Shown piece by piece: positions 47,054-56,684 of a stretch of DNA of 64,000 bases; position 1 is the stretch's first letter, and the number at the start of each line of letters is the position of its first letter. The stretch lies in NCBI RefSeq assembly GCF_900638305.1, contig NZ_LR134506.1:434001-498000 (forward strand). Direction: 5' to 3'. Source of the DNA: Porphyromonas cangingivalis. GTDB lineage: Bacteria > Bacteroidota > Bacteroidia > Bacteroidales > Porphyromonadaceae. The position numbers and the translations under genes were made by a program. A model generated the notes under the pieces. That model saw only the letters and a program-made list of their open reading frames with translations, was not told the DNA's origin and did not search any database.

Positions 47054-47067
47054 GAACAACTTTGTTC
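47054..47067. repeat. 14-bp palindrome upstream of the TagD-like gene
   Basis: GAACAACTTTGTTC, six perfect pairs around a two-base centre, about 27 bp before the start of the TagD-like gene. Size and place suit an operator, but nothing identifies a regulator. Confidence 0.4.
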
Positions 47068-47091
47068 ATTCGTATTCTCTCTTTCTCTCTC

Positions 47092-48207
47092 TTAATGTTC
47101 GTCACTATCTCCCGTGAGATCCAGCTTGATGTTGTCATGTCCACGCTCGACAAATCTCTTTTTAAGAGGGTTTTGTCTTGCCTCATCATATCGACCTCTG
47201 TGGCGGATGATGTCTATGGCCTGATATATGGCATTTCTCATGGACTCTTCGTTGGCACGACCTTCGCCTGCAATGTCGTAGGCCGTCCCATGATCCGGTG
47301 AGGTGCGTACAACCGGTAGTCCGCAAGTGACATTGACCCCGACTTCCATAGCCATGAGCTTGAAGGGAATGAGCCCTTGATCATGATACATAGCCAACAC
47401 TGCATCGAAGTTTTCGTACATATGGCTGCCCCAAAAACCATCAGGAGATATGGGGCCGAAGACAAATTTATCCTCCTGCCATGCTGCTTCGAGAGCCGGT
47501 GTGATGACATTTATCTCCTCTGTACCCAAGAGACCGTTCTCTCCACTATGAGGGTTTAGACCGAGGACAGCTATACGAGGTTTAATCACCCCGAAGTCTC
47601 TCTTGAGAGTCTGTTCGAGGTCGATGATGTTTTGATATACAAGCTCCTTTGTCAGTTTGGACGAAACATCCTTGAGTGGACAGTGCGATGTCACCACAGC
47701 CACTCTGAGATCGCCCGATACAAATAGCATCATATGTCTATGATCGGGGAACGGTTCGCTGAAGAACTCCGTGTGCCCATGATGAGAAAAGTCACTCGAC
47801 TGTATTGTGTCCTTGTTGATAGGGGCTGTGACGACTGCATCTATGGCCCCATCCACCAAATCTGCTCTGGCATCCATGAGAGCTCTGGCAGCAAGCGTGC
47901 CGGCATATCTTGAGGGCTCTCCGGGAGAGACCTTTACCTCTACACCTTCTTCACTTGTCGCAACGATGTTGATGAGCCCATCTTGAGCCTCACTCCCCTT
48001 TTTGATGATATTGATCGGTGTGGTGGTGTTGATGTCCAGCATCTTTCGGTAGTACGAAAGGACTTGTGGCGAACCATAGATCACCGGTGTGAACAAGTCA
48101 AATATGGCAGGCTCGGAGAGAACCTTTAGTATGACTTCGTATCCGATACCATTGTAATCTCCGTGTGTTATACCTACTTTAATCATTTTATCTGTAGTCT
48201 TTTTCAA
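47092..48207 (-). CDS. pdxA: 4-hydroxythreonine-4-phosphate dehydrogenase
   Basis: Pyridoxal-phosphate synthesis, DXP-dependent branch; metal and NAD+-dependent oxidation of 4-phosphohydroxy-threonine. 371 residues, a little longer than E. coli PdxA. Motifs: VGITHGDYNGIGYEV, TAPINKDTIQ, HTEFFSE and AMYHDQGLIPFKL, with metal-binding His residues. Two start codons are possible, at 48207 and 48186. It lies 93 bp after the DUF4837-type gene, a pairing common in Bacteroidales. Confidence 0.95.
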   Translation of the reverse strand: MKKTTDKMIKVGITHGDYNGIGYEVILKVLSEPAIFDLFTPVIYGSPQVLSYYRKMLDINTTTPINIIKKGSEAQDGLINIVATSEEGVEVKVSPGEPSRYAGTLAARALMDARADLVDGAIDAVVTAPINKDTIQSSDFSHHGHTEFFSEPFPDHRHMMLFVSGDLRVAVVTSHCPLKDVSSKLTKELVYQNIIDLEQTLKRDFGVIKPRIAVLGLNPHSGENGLLGTEEINVITPALEAAWQEDKFVFGPISPDGFWGSHMYENFDAVLAMYHDQGLIPFKLMAMEVGVNVTCGLPVVRTSPDHGTAYDIAGEGRANEESMRNAIYQAIDIIRHRGRYDEARQNPLKKRFVERGHDNIKLDLTGDSDEH

Positions 48208-48300
48208 ATAGTTTTATGATGAGCTGTTGTGAGGTGTCTCTGGAAGTGCCGGTCTCGGCACACACTCTCTCTGAAGTGTAAGAAGACCCTGTTATTGTTT

Positions 48301-49332
48301 TTATCTGGTTACTTTTATGGTAGATGTCTGTACCTCTGTACCTGTGGGGCGAAGAGTATAGAGGACACTTTCGCCGTTGAGGAGGAGGTTGCGCTTATCC
48401 TTGCCCGGGGCGAAGACAAATGCTTCGATCACGACAACTCGCCCATTGGCATTGTCTACCAAGGCATGCATCACGTATGGACCACCCATCATGTCTCCTT
48501 CCATTTGCCACAAGCCTCTCATCTCGGCACGGTACACACCGTCCAATTCGAAAGCTGTAAATTTCTGAGGAAAGCGTTTCTCTGTGGACATATATGAGTT
48601 GGGATACTCGCCCGGTATGTTTGCCATCATGACAGAGTCACGCATACGTACAAGATAGTTTGTGGTAAATGTGTTGGGGTCGGTATAAGGGAAGTCGTAC
48701 ACTACGATGTCGATACGACCCTTGGGATCTTGTGTGGACCCCCAGACGAAGCCTTTCTTCCCATTGACATACTTTATCTCTACCATCGGATTGGCAGTCA
48801 CACCACCGATAGAGTCCTCGATCATCTTGGTCATCTTGGATGAATAGGTATGTGCCAGATCTCTACGACGTCGGCTCAACTCCTCCTTGTAATACAAATC
48901 AGAGAGATACTCCCTCTGTGATATCAGGAGCTCCTTCATGCTTTCAAGTGTAGGTGATTTTGCCGTGATGATGAGCTGACTTCCTGCAAATTCATCTCTG
49001 GAGATATGTAGCCCCGCACGAGTGTATTTCTGCTCGTCGATGTCTATGTAAAGGATGTTGCGAAAGATTCTGAAAAGCTTGTCAAACCCCGAGTGGGAAG
49101 TGTACATCATATCACAAGCCGGTTCTTCTTGAGGAAGTATGCCGATAGGACCTGAAAAGGTCTCTTCGATAGTCGCTTTGAACTCTTCGTTGTTGTGTGC
49201 ATCCGGCAATACTGCAACCAGTTGAAGGGCTCTTCCGCTGGCTTCAAATGGTGTCTGTCTTCCCTTAGAACGACCACATCCCGTAAGGAGAGATATAGCT
49301 ACCAATACGTAGAAAAAAGCATTTCGTCTCAT
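48301..49332 (-). CDS. DUF4837-type lipoprotein, function unknown
   Basis: 343 residues with a signal peptide and lipobox LLTGC (C19). The mature part resembles the DUF4837 family, which is restricted to Bacteroidetes and often sits next to pdxA; I recognise the family from its overall pattern and neighbour rather than a catalytic motif. No function known. Good -7 box about 38 bp upstream. Confidence 0.8.
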   Translation of the reverse strand: MRRNAFFYVLVAISLLTGCGRSKGRQTPFEASGRALQLVAVLPDAHNNEEFKATIEETFSGPIGILPQEEPACDMMYTSHSGFDKLFRIFRNILYIDIDEQKYTRAGLHISRDEFAGSQLIITAKSPTLESMKELLISQREYLSDLYYKEELSRRRRDLAHTYSSKMTKMIEDSIGGVTANPMVEIKYVNGKKGFVWGSTQDPKGRIDIVVYDFPYTDPNTFTTNYLVRMRDSVMMANIPGEYPNSYMSTEKRFPQKFTAFELDGVYRAEMRGLWQMEGDMMGGPYVMHALVDNANGRVVVIEAFVFAPGKDKRNLLLNGESVLYTLRPTGTEVQTSTIKVTR

Positions 49333-49369
49333 AATAGAACTTTTTTATATGTTTCTCCACAAAGATAAC

Positions 49370-49377
49370 ATTTCTAA
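49370..49377 (-). promoter_or_regulatory. -7 box for the DUF4837-pdxA run
   Basis: TATCTTTG on the minus strand, 38 bp upstream of the start codon. It may drive the whole run to 37.4 kb. No clear -33 element. Confidence 0.5.
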
Positions 49378-49608
49378 AGAGATTGCGCTCTTAGTCTCTT
49401 CTATAAATTCGTGTCTTGGTGTCGACTCCCAAGTGCAGATATCATCAAAGGCGGAGCTTTGTGGTAAGCATATTTCGTCTTGGAGACAGAGAAAGACTGA
49501 AGTTTCGATCCGAAGTCATTGTTTTCATTCGAGAGTTTTGGGGATTTGCCATGGGGAAATTCAACGATAATCGGATTGTCAGGAGGTTGCTGAAGGGATG
49601 ATGTTACA

Positions 49609-49667
49609 TCTAACGACCTTCGTCATCAAGTCTAACGACTTTCGTCATCAAGTTTAACGACTTTTTT
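49609..49667 (+). repeat. 22-bp tandem repeat, three units
   Basis: Units start at 49609, 49631 and 49653. The first two are 22 bp, TCTAACGACYTTCGTCATC followed by AAG, differing by one base; the third is cut after TTTAACGACTTTTTT. Repeats abut without spacers, so it is not CRISPR. The same unit is at 5597-5628. Confidence 0.85.
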
Positions 49668-49715
49668 GGAGGGATTCATCGAGAACTCCTGGCTATGGAG
49701 GAAGAGGGGAAAAAG

Positions 49716-49763
49716 CAAGGATTCGATGTAAGCTATATGAAAGATGCTTACATCGAATCCTTG
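49716..49763 (-). terminator. Terminator of the SusCD-M16 operon
   Basis: Perfect 18-bp stem (49716-49733 and 49746-49763), followed on the minus strand by CTTTTTCCCC. It lies 29 bp past the M16 protease stop codon. Confidence 0.85.
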
Positions 49764-49791
49764 AGAGTTGATATTTATCAAGCTTTACGCT

Positions 49792-52611
49792 TTAGTTTTG
49801 TATCCTACCGTAATGAGCTTGTTTGAAAGATTTGACGACAATGTCACGTTTCTTCGCTCCATCCATAATCTTCTTTGATAGGTTGATGACATCTTCCTTC
49901 GATATCTTTTCGATATCCTCTGAAGAGAAATCAGACTTGATAGAAGGCACTTCTCCCGTCTCTACATAAGTATTGAGAAGGACAATCCAAAGGAGAGGAT
50001 TTTCAGATGGATCTTGAGCATTTTCACGACTTTCGAGGATCATTGGGACATGGACTTTTTTGAACTCATCGTTGGTGAACTTACCTGCGATGATGTCTTC
50101 CAATATCTGATAAGTCTTATCCTTCAAGTCCTTAACCTTGTCTTTTTCGGTACTGAACCTGATACCCAATGTTTCAGAAGGCTGAGGCAAGTGAGTGTAA
50201 GACGTGTTTACTCCGATACTGTAAGTGCCGCCATCTTTTTCTCTCAACTCCGCAAAGAGTCGATTTTGTAAGATGCCTTCAAGTATTTTCAGTGCCGCAA
50301 CCTCGCTCTTAGAGAGCTCTTTAGAGTTAGAGAACGACAACTCTACCTCGCCCGAATCTCCTTCTTTCTCTACGTAAAATTCCTTTACGATCTCCTTTTC
50401 GGGAGAAGAGAAGTCCATGTAGCGTACTTTTTCACGCTGGCTTACCGGCTTCCCCGGAAGTGATGCGATGTAGCGTTGGACAAGCTCCTTGGCTCTCTCT
50501 TCGGAAATGTCTCCGATGACACAGAATGTAAATTCTCCTGCATTTCCAAAGCGTCCTTCAAATAAACGATACAGGTCGTCGTACTTCATCTTGTCGAAGA
50601 ACGCAGTGTTTTCTTCAGGGTTGTATAATGACGCCGGGTAGAGTAGGGCATTGATGGAATCTTGTACCGCTGTCATACCAGCTGTGCCACGACCATTGAA
50701 TATGTGTCTCTTGCGCTCTACAAATCTATTGAAGTCTTCTCGTTCGAAGCGATGCTTCGAGAGGATGAGATGTACATACTTAAAGAAGTCTTCTGCGGCT
50801 TCGACGGCAGAGTTGCCACCCAAGCCTTCGGTATAGTCTGTCAAAGAAAGTGATACCTCAAACTTCTTGTCTTTTACCCAGTTGTGTAGCTGATTACGGT
50901 TGTACTTATACAGCCCCGATCTCATCAGCAGAGACTGCATCGCTGAGTATGAAGGGAGGTCTTCCGGCTCAATGACAGAACGTCCTCCTTCACTTGAGGC
51001 AACGAAGTAGAACATGCCTGACATTTCAGGGACATTTTTATACACAACTCGCCCTCCATTGGCAAGCGTCCATTCCTTGGCATCAAGTCCCTTGATGACC
51101 TTATCTGAGATGATCTTACCTTGAGGTATCTCATAATCTATGAGCTGAGCAGGTATGGGATCTATCTTGACAGGCTTCATGGTAGGGGCAGCCTTCACTT
51201 TCGCTAGGATCCTATTGAAGTCATCAAGAGTGATATTCATTTCCTCCGGAGTCGCAGAATAAGTGATGAATGCAAGATTTTCATCTTTCATCCAAGAACG
51301 AATCCAGTCGTTAAACTCATCCCACTCAATCTCTGTGAGACGCTCAGAGTTTTCCAATAGCGTCGTGCGAAGGGTTTTAAGAGGTGCATCATAGAGGTAG
51401 TTTTGTTTGAACTGCTCCATGAGATTGTAAGGAGCTTCAAGGTTGCCTTGAGCCAATACCTCTTTCATGCCTTGGTACATACTTCCCTTGACATGCTCAA
51501 ACTCTTCTTTGCCAAATCCCTCGCGACGAATCCACTCCCTGACACTCAAGACTTGTTCCAAGGCTTCCAAGCTACGGCCTGCATATGGCACTACATCCCA
51601 TGCATTTTGATGATATGAACGTACAAAAGGGCCATAGCTGACGGATGCAGAGAGGAATGTCTCTGTGCCATCGTTGCGGATAAGTCCGAAGCGTGATGGC
51701 GCAAGAGAATTGAAGATCTGTATACAAAGACTTTCAAAGGTATAGTCTCTGTCCTTGCGATCGGCCGGAAGATAGACTCTTTGGTAGATACCAAAGGAGT
51801 TGTGGTGATTCTCCTTGTCGATAAATCTGAAATACTCCGGTGTCGTATTGTCGGGGATGGTTATTTCTGATCTGACAGGAGCCTTCTTGGGAGCCGGAAT
51901 CGATCCGAATAGTTCCTTGACCTTTGCCTCGTACAAGTCGATATCAATATCTCCAATGATCATGATACTCTGAAGATCGGGACGATACCACTTCTTATAG
52001 AACTTCTTCAGATCTTTGGCTTTGACCTTTTTCAATTGTTCTACATGACCGATTACATTGCGATACGCATATTTTGTATCATTATGTAGTACCGAAGCTA
52101 TAGACTCTGTGAGTCTGCGATCTACAGTATTGCGCACCCTCCACTCTTCCATGATGATGTTTCGTTCTTTGTCCACATCTTTAGGCTTGATGGATATACC
52201 ATTGCACCAGTCCTTGATGATAAACATCACAGAGTCGATCAGAACGGTATTGGAGGTAGGTATCGAGCCAATCTGATAACGAGTCTCGTTGATACCGGTC
52301 GATGCATCAAAAGTCTTGATGCCATGCTCCATGAAAAAGGTCATGACACCTCGAGGAAAGTGATCTGTGGCATTGAATGCCATGTGTTCCAGGTAATGGG
52401 CAAAGCCTTGCTCATTATCATCCTCGAGAATAGCACCTACATTTTGGAAAAGATAGAAGTTTACCTCCCCGGGGTTGTAGTTGGTCTTCGCTATGTAGTA
52501 TGTCATCCCATTGGGAAGTACATCCTTTCGAATTCCCTTAGGTTGTGCCATGGCAGAAAAAACACCCATGACACTTAGCACTATAGATAAAATAATATTG
52601 GGCAATCTCAT
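49792..52611 (-). CDS. Exported M16 family zinc metalloprotease
   Basis: 939 residues from the ATG at 52611, which begins a signal peptide ending near AMAQ; an in-frame ATG 19 codons upstream gives no signal sequence at the terminus. The inverted zinc motif is HYLEH at 72-76, and the next ligand lies in KERNIIMEEW at about 149-155. Two M16 halves make the clam-shell of pitrilysin or PqqL-type proteases, which engulf peptides and small proteins. Periplasmic location is inferred. Last gene of the SusCD operon. Confidence 0.93.
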   Translation of the reverse strand: MRLPNIILSIVLSVMGVFSAMAQPKGIRKDVLPNGMTYYIAKTNYNPGEVNFYLFQNVGAILEDDNEQGFAHYLEHMAFNATDHFPRGVMTFFMEHGIKTFDASTGINETRYQIGSIPTSNTVLIDSVMFIIKDWCNGISIKPKDVDKERNIIMEEWRVRNTVDRRLTESIASVLHNDTKYAYRNVIGHVEQLKKVKAKDLKKFYKKWYRPDLQSIMIIGDIDIDLYEAKVKELFGSIPAPKKAPVRSEITIPDNTTPEYFRFIDKENHHNSFGIYQRVYLPADRKDRDYTFESLCIQIFNSLAPSRFGLIRNDGTETFLSASVSYGPFVRSYHQNAWDVVPYAGRSLEALEQVLSVREWIRREGFGKEEFEHVKGSMYQGMKEVLAQGNLEAPYNLMEQFKQNYLYDAPLKTLRTTLLENSERLTEIEWDEFNDWIRSWMKDENLAFITYSATPEEMNITLDDFNRILAKVKAAPTMKPVKIDPIPAQLIDYEIPQGKIISDKVIKGLDAKEWTLANGGRVVYKNVPEMSGMFYFVASSEGGRSVIEPEDLPSYSAMQSLLMRSGLYKYNRNQLHNWVKDKKFEVSLSLTDYTEGLGGNSAVEAAEDFFKYVHLILSKHRFEREDFNRFVERKRHIFNGRGTAGMTAVQDSINALLYPASLYNPEENTAFFDKMKYDDLYRLFEGRFGNAGEFTFCVIGDISEERAKELVQRYIASLPGKPVSQREKVRYMDFSSPEKEIVKEFYVEKEGDSGEVELSFSNSKELSKSEVAALKILEGILQNRLFAELREKDGGTYSIGVNTSYTHLPQPSETLGIRFSTEKDKVKDLKDKTYQILEDIIAGKFTNDEFKKVHVPMILESRENAQDPSENPLLWIVLLNTYVETGEVPSIKSDFSSEDIEKISKEDVINLSKKIMDGAKKRDIVVKSFKQAHYGRIQN

Positions 52612-52664
52612 ATTTTTATCAGTCTTAAAAAATGCCTGAAGTTTATAAATCATAGAGATGCTGA

Positions 52665-53978
52665 TCAACGCTCAAGGAGCTCCAACTCTTGTAACTTCAT
52701 CTGGATAGCATACTGGATCATCTGTTGGGCAGTAGGCATATCCACCATCTGAAGAGATTCGGCAAAGGCTTGATTATAGTACTTACGAGCCTCTACATAC
52801 TCCTTCATATTCTTGTAAGAGTCTCCAATCATTACCATAAAGTTAGCTTTGTCCATGACGCTCTCTTCTGACTTGAGTGCGATCTTGATCCATTCTATCG
52901 CTTGGCGGTGATGCTCCGGTTTGAGTTTGTCCCCGGTTGCATAGTACAACTCCTGAGCTACTCTACCATAGTCTGATGAGAGAGCTTCGTCACCCAATTT
53001 CTGAAAGTATTCTTTCATGAGACTGATGTACGTGTCAGGCTCTTTGTGCTTGTAAAGAGTATATATGGCATCGTAGTAGAGCTTGGACTTCTCATAAGGA
53101 GAAATCGATGTCCCTGTAACAACATCATAGGCTCCCTTGTAATCAGTTTTGATGCGTTCCAAATAGGTTTTGTAAGTAGCATCCCCTTCTTTGACAAGAC
53201 GAGTCATCGTGTTGTCATTGTGCTCGATGATGTAGTAAGCTACTGCATCTCCTACGGCTTCTTTCCACTGAGGCAAGTTTGCGACCATGAATTCCACCAT
53301 TTCTGATACTCCTTCCTCTTCAGTTCGTCCCAAAGCCGAGATGATGATATAGTCTTGTGCATTGATCAGTGCAGGACCTTTCTTAGCCTCGATATATGAG
53401 CGATATAGTTTACGAATACGCACGATCCACTTGTCAGCATCGATTCCTTCTTGTGTAGACAAAAAGCTTGGTGCTTGACGAAGGAGCTGCTGTTGGAGTT
53501 CAAGGTTATTCTTGTCCTTGCGATGCATATTGTACAACTCCTCAAAACCAATGGCTTCGCCTGCTGCAATCTTGGCAGCTTCGATGAGTGCCTCTGCTCC
53601 CATAGATCCTGTATTGATTGCAATAGGTGTACCATCTGACTTGAAGAACCCAAGAGTAGGGAATGCTTCAACTTTGTACTTTTCTGCAATGGCTTTATTC
53701 TGATCAGCCTCAGCATCAAGCTTCATGTTGATAAACTTGTCGTTGAAATACGCTCCTACCTTTTCTTGAGTGAATACGGTCTTTGCCATTCTCTTACATG
53801 GACCGCACCACTGTGCATAAAAGTCTACAAAGAGGAGTTTTTGTTCTTTTTGAGCGAGGGCAAGTCCTTCTTCAAAAGTCCCTTCAAAGAATTTGATTCC
53901 TTTCTCATTGCTCTCCTGTGCTTGTACAGCAAAGAGAGAGACTGCCAAATAGGCAATAAACAATATTTTAGCTCTCAT
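52665..53978 (-). CDS. Exported thioredoxin-domain protein with C-terminal helical region
   Basis: 437 residues. Signal peptide 1-20 (cut near VQAQ), thioredoxin domain about 25-140 with the WCGPC active site at 57-61 and a conserved cis-Pro in AFPTLGF, then about 300 residues of helices, possibly TPR-like near the end. It would reduce or rearrange disulfides in the periplasm. Fits between the small lipoprotein (28-bp gap) and the M16 protease (53-bp gap). Confidence 0.9.
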   Translation of the reverse strand: MRAKILFIAYLAVSLFAVQAQESNEKGIKFFEGTFEEGLALAQKEQKLLFVDFYAQWCGPCKRMAKTVFTQEKVGAYFNDKFINMKLDAEADQNKAIAEKYKVEAFPTLGFFKSDGTPIAINTGSMGAEALIEAAKIAAGEAIGFEELYNMHRKDKNNLELQQQLLRQAPSFLSTQEGIDADKWIVRIRKLYRSYIEAKKGPALINAQDYIIISALGRTEEEGVSEMVEFMVANLPQWKEAVGDAVAYYIIEHNDNTMTRLVKEGDATYKTYLERIKTDYKGAYDVVTGTSISPYEKSKLYYDAIYTLYKHKEPDTYISLMKEYFQKLGDEALSSDYGRVAQELYYATGDKLKPEHHRQAIEWIKIALKSEESVMDKANFMVMIGDSYKNMKEYVEARKYYNQAFAESLQMVDMPTAQQMIQYAIQMKLQELELLER

Positions 53979-54006
53979 AGTTTTGTGTTTTAATGTGTTG
54001 TTATGA

Positions 54007-54465
54007 TTACTCTTCTACCACATCCTGTACAATGAAGGTCACTGCATCTTTGAGGATGTGAGAGTGCCCTTCGTTGTAGACGCGAATGCTGATGGTATAG
54101 TTGCCATTAGGTATTTCTTTGACACCTTCTTGGAAGATCTGTATCATACCTCCCCTTGTCGATACGTGCCCCGCTCTGACCATCTGTTCAAACTTTGTAG
54201 CATCACCTCCTTTGTCAACCTTGACAGAGTGGTATTCGTAATTGATGGGGTTTGTTCCTGCTACGCCTTGGATCGGCAGGGTAGTCCACGGTGCATTGTT
54301 TTTGGCACGAGGTGACTCCGGATCTATGTTGCGCGCAACATAGATCGTGTCCGGAATGAATACTGCCTTTGATGTGTTGAGATATCCCACCGGTATTTTA
54401 TTGCAAGAATAGAATAATCCGAGGAGAAGGCCTACCATGATGGATAGTATATATTTTGTCTTCAT
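54007..54465 (-). CDS. Small lipoprotein of the SusCD operon, function unknown
   Basis: 152 residues. Lipobox LFYSC with C21; the mature part looks beta-rich, like an immunoglobulin-type fold, but no family was recognised. Genes in this position of SusCD loci often encode surface-exposed binding lipoproteins (SusE/F-like). Lies 12 bp after the FAS1-like gene. Confidence 0.75.
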   Translation of the reverse strand: MKTKYILSIMVGLLLGLFYSCNKIPVGYLNTSKAVFIPDTIYVARNIDPESPRAKNNAPWTTLPIQGVAGTNPINYEYHSVKVDKGGDATKFEQMVRAGHVSTRGGMIQIFQEGVKEIPNGNYTISIRVYNEGHSHILKDAVTFIVQDVVEE

Positions 54466-54477
54466 ACTCTAAAATGA

Positions 54478-55113
54478 TTAAATGTCCTTTATCGTAAAAT
54501 TGTAGTCCAAAGCTTGCACAACTCCGGTACGAGTTTTAATATCGGTTGAGGCAACCCTGATTCTCTTTTGGGTGTCGAGTGCGACGATCTGAATGGACTT
54601 CGCTCCGGCTTGAGGTACTCCACCAAAAGGTTCTTTTATGGTGTAAATCCAAAGTGTTTTACCAGAGAAAGTGGTGTACTTCTTGCCTCCTGTTCCGATG
54701 AGCTCATTTGTGTCTTCAGATGGTTTCCCTTCGATGAAGTCGTCCACCAGCATTGCCCCTGCGATGAGATTTGAGAGAATGATCTCTCTACATTCATCTG
54801 CGGGTATGTCTGTAACCTTTTGAAGATCATTTGTAAGGAGGTATCTGCGAATACTGTGGTTCGTGATACCGAAGAAGGTGATATCCTTACCATACTTACT
54901 CGTTCCGTCAAATATGTCTTTGACTCCGGCATGATTAGCCATCACCATTATTGAGTCCCAATTGTATGGATCAGCTTTGAAATAGTCCCACATGACCATG
55001 TCATGATCGCCATTCGATGAGCCTGTATCGACAATATCAAACTTGGTGCATGATGCCATAGTAAACATGGTGACTACGGCTGCAATAGTAAAATTCAATA
55101 TATGTTTCATCAT
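54478..55113 (-). CDS. Fasciclin (FAS1)-like lipoprotein
   Basis: 211 residues; lipobox TMASC with C22. The body resembles a single FAS1 domain (DITFFGITNHSIRRYLL is the FAS1 H1-like segment, and the VQALDYNFTIKDI end is typical). FAS1 domains mediate adhesion or ligand binding in many phyla. Placed 18 bp after susD, so it is likely part of the surface complex. A second start codon is three bases in. Confidence 0.78.
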   Translation of the reverse strand: MMKHILNFTIAAVVTMFTMASCTKFDIVDTGSSNGDHDMVMWDYFKADPYNWDSIMVMANHAGVKDIFDGTSKYGKDITFFGITNHSIRRYLLTNDLQKVTDIPADECREIILSNLIAGAMLVDDFIEGKPSEDTNELIGTGGKKYTTFSGKTLWIYTIKEPFGGVPQAGAKSIQIVALDTQKRIRVASTDIKTRTGVVQALDYNFTIKDI

Positions 55114-55131
55114 AATAAATTGTCAAATGAA

Positions 55132-56670
55132 TTACATGTATAGACTCCAATATTTACCTTGATAAATGAGTGTATTGATGACTTGTCCGCTCTTGTCTTG
55201 ATAAGCTGAAACAGGGATTGGCAAGAACAAAGCTCCATCTCTAATCTCTGCAGGGGTCAATACATTGAACTTTCCACGAAGTTCTGTGGACACATAGTTA
55301 TTCCTCAATATATCGTAGTATCGGTGATCACTCTCAGCAAGAAGTTCTCGTTCACGTTCTCTGAAAATTGCTTTTTTAAGATCGCCATCATGAGGTGCAG
55401 GAAACGCAGTCGCTCCGGCACGCTCACGAACTTGATTAAGATCTCTGGTAGCCTCACCGTCTCTGCCAAGCTTAGCCAAACATTCGGCACGGAGTAGGAT
55501 GATGTCAGCCAAGCGCCAGAAAGTATAGTGTGCATTGAGAGAGCGATAATATCCTCCATTGGGGTCAAACTGGTCGATGGTATAGACACTTTCTCTATAC
55601 TTATTCATGATGGCATAATCCTGACCGTCCACGACATGAGGAGTGCCCCACTCATAGAAGTAAGCTTGACGTCTCTGGTCTCCCGCATCCGGATACATCT
55701 TCTCTACAGTAGAGGTGTACAAACGGTAGTTTGTCGAGAATTTTATATCTCCAAGCAAGACATATTTGTTCGTTGGCCAGCTTACATATCCCGAATAAGG
55801 GTTAGATGACACTGTATATTCTGATCTGTAACGGTCAAATGCGAAAACAAAAATTTCTTCCGGATTTTCCTGCATCGGGTTGGACAGAGCCTTGCATAGC
55901 TCTTCAGGATTGGGCTGTAGTGAGTAGTTACCCACTGTACCATCAATCAACTTCGATGCGTACTCTATAGACTTCCTATAAGCCTCCTGAGAGTCACCAT
56001 CAAGCTTAAACAGATCAATCAATGACCCTTTCCAAGCATAGGCATGGGCAAGAAGTGCTGCGCATGAGCCTTTAGATGCAAACTGTTTGTTGGGAACCGG
56101 AGTTCCTGACATACGTTTAAGTTCGGCATGTACAGGCAAGATTGAGAAGCCTTCTTCTGCTGCAGATATGGAGGCGTCGATGACTTCCAACATTGAACTG
56201 AGCGGATATGCAGTCAGTCGTTCTGAATTCTCAGTGACTACGGCTACTCCAAAGTTTCTTGACAAGGAGAAGTAGGATAAACCCTTTGCAAAAAGGGCCT
56301 GCCCTCTATGATAATTCTTTCGATCCTCAGACAAGTTTTTCGTACGATGGATATTGTCCAATAGGAGGTTGGAAGAGTATATCGTGTTGTAGAAATTTGT
56401 CCAACTAGGGTTTCTTCTTTTTACAGCGATAGGACTCCAATCCCTCAACTCTTCTCCATCTCTGATTTCGTCAGCGATGGTTCCAAGCTCATACCCGATG
56501 GCAAGATCCGGAATCGTAGAGAGATGAAGATGTATGGTCGACGTTGTTGTATTGAGGTCTGTCTCTGTGACAAATGCATTTGTATAGGTCAAGGCATTCT
56601 CCGGGATCAAGTCCAAGTTGCATGAACTAAGGAGAAGAGTAGACAGGGTCAGGGCGTATATCTTTTTCAT
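55132..56670 (-). CDS. SusD/RagB family surface lipoprotein
   Basis: Substrate-binding lid that sits on its SusC partner. 512 residues; lipobox LLSSC with C17. SusD hallmarks: NTTTSTIHLHL helix near the N-terminus, TPR helices, the LNAHYTFWRLADIILLRAECLAKLG segment and the C-terminal RERERELLAESDHRYYDILR. It follows susC by 14 bp. In P. gingivalis the RagB relative handles oligopeptides; ligand here unknown. Confidence 0.95.
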   Translation of the reverse strand: MKKIYALTLSTLLLSSCNLDLIPENALTYTNAFVTETDLNTTTSTIHLHLSTIPDLAIGYELGTIADEIRDGEELRDWSPIAVKRRNPSWTNFYNTIYSSNLLLDNIHRTKNLSEDRKNYHRGQALFAKGLSYFSLSRNFGVAVVTENSERLTAYPLSSMLEVIDASISAAEEGFSILPVHAELKRMSGTPVPNKQFASKGSCAALLAHAYAWKGSLIDLFKLDGDSQEAYRKSIEYASKLIDGTVGNYSLQPNPEELCKALSNPMQENPEEIFVFAFDRYRSEYTVSSNPYSGYVSWPTNKYVLLGDIKFSTNYRLYTSTVEKMYPDAGDQRRQAYFYEWGTPHVVDGQDYAIMNKYRESVYTIDQFDPNGGYYRSLNAHYTFWRLADIILLRAECLAKLGRDGEATRDLNQVRERAGATAFPAPHDGDLKKAIFRERERELLAESDHRYYDILRNNYVSTELRGKFNVLTPAEIRDGALFLPIPVSAYQDKSGQVINTLIYQGKYWSLYM

Positions 56671-56684
56671 ATTTCCATGTTCTG

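Larger units (their letters stand above)
49333..49791. other. Intergenic region with 22-bp repeats and a terminator
   Basis: No credible gene. It holds the DUF4837 -7 box, a three-unit 22-bp repeat (49609-49667), and the terminator of the M16 operon (49716-49763). Confidence 0.7.

Noticed and set aside
49349-49570. 73-codon open frame in the gap before the DUF4837-type gene
   Set aside because: It overlaps the promoter of the divergent gene, and its composition is unlike a protein.
49609-49667. CRISPR-like repeat array
   Set aside because: Units abut without spacers, only three units, and no cas genes.
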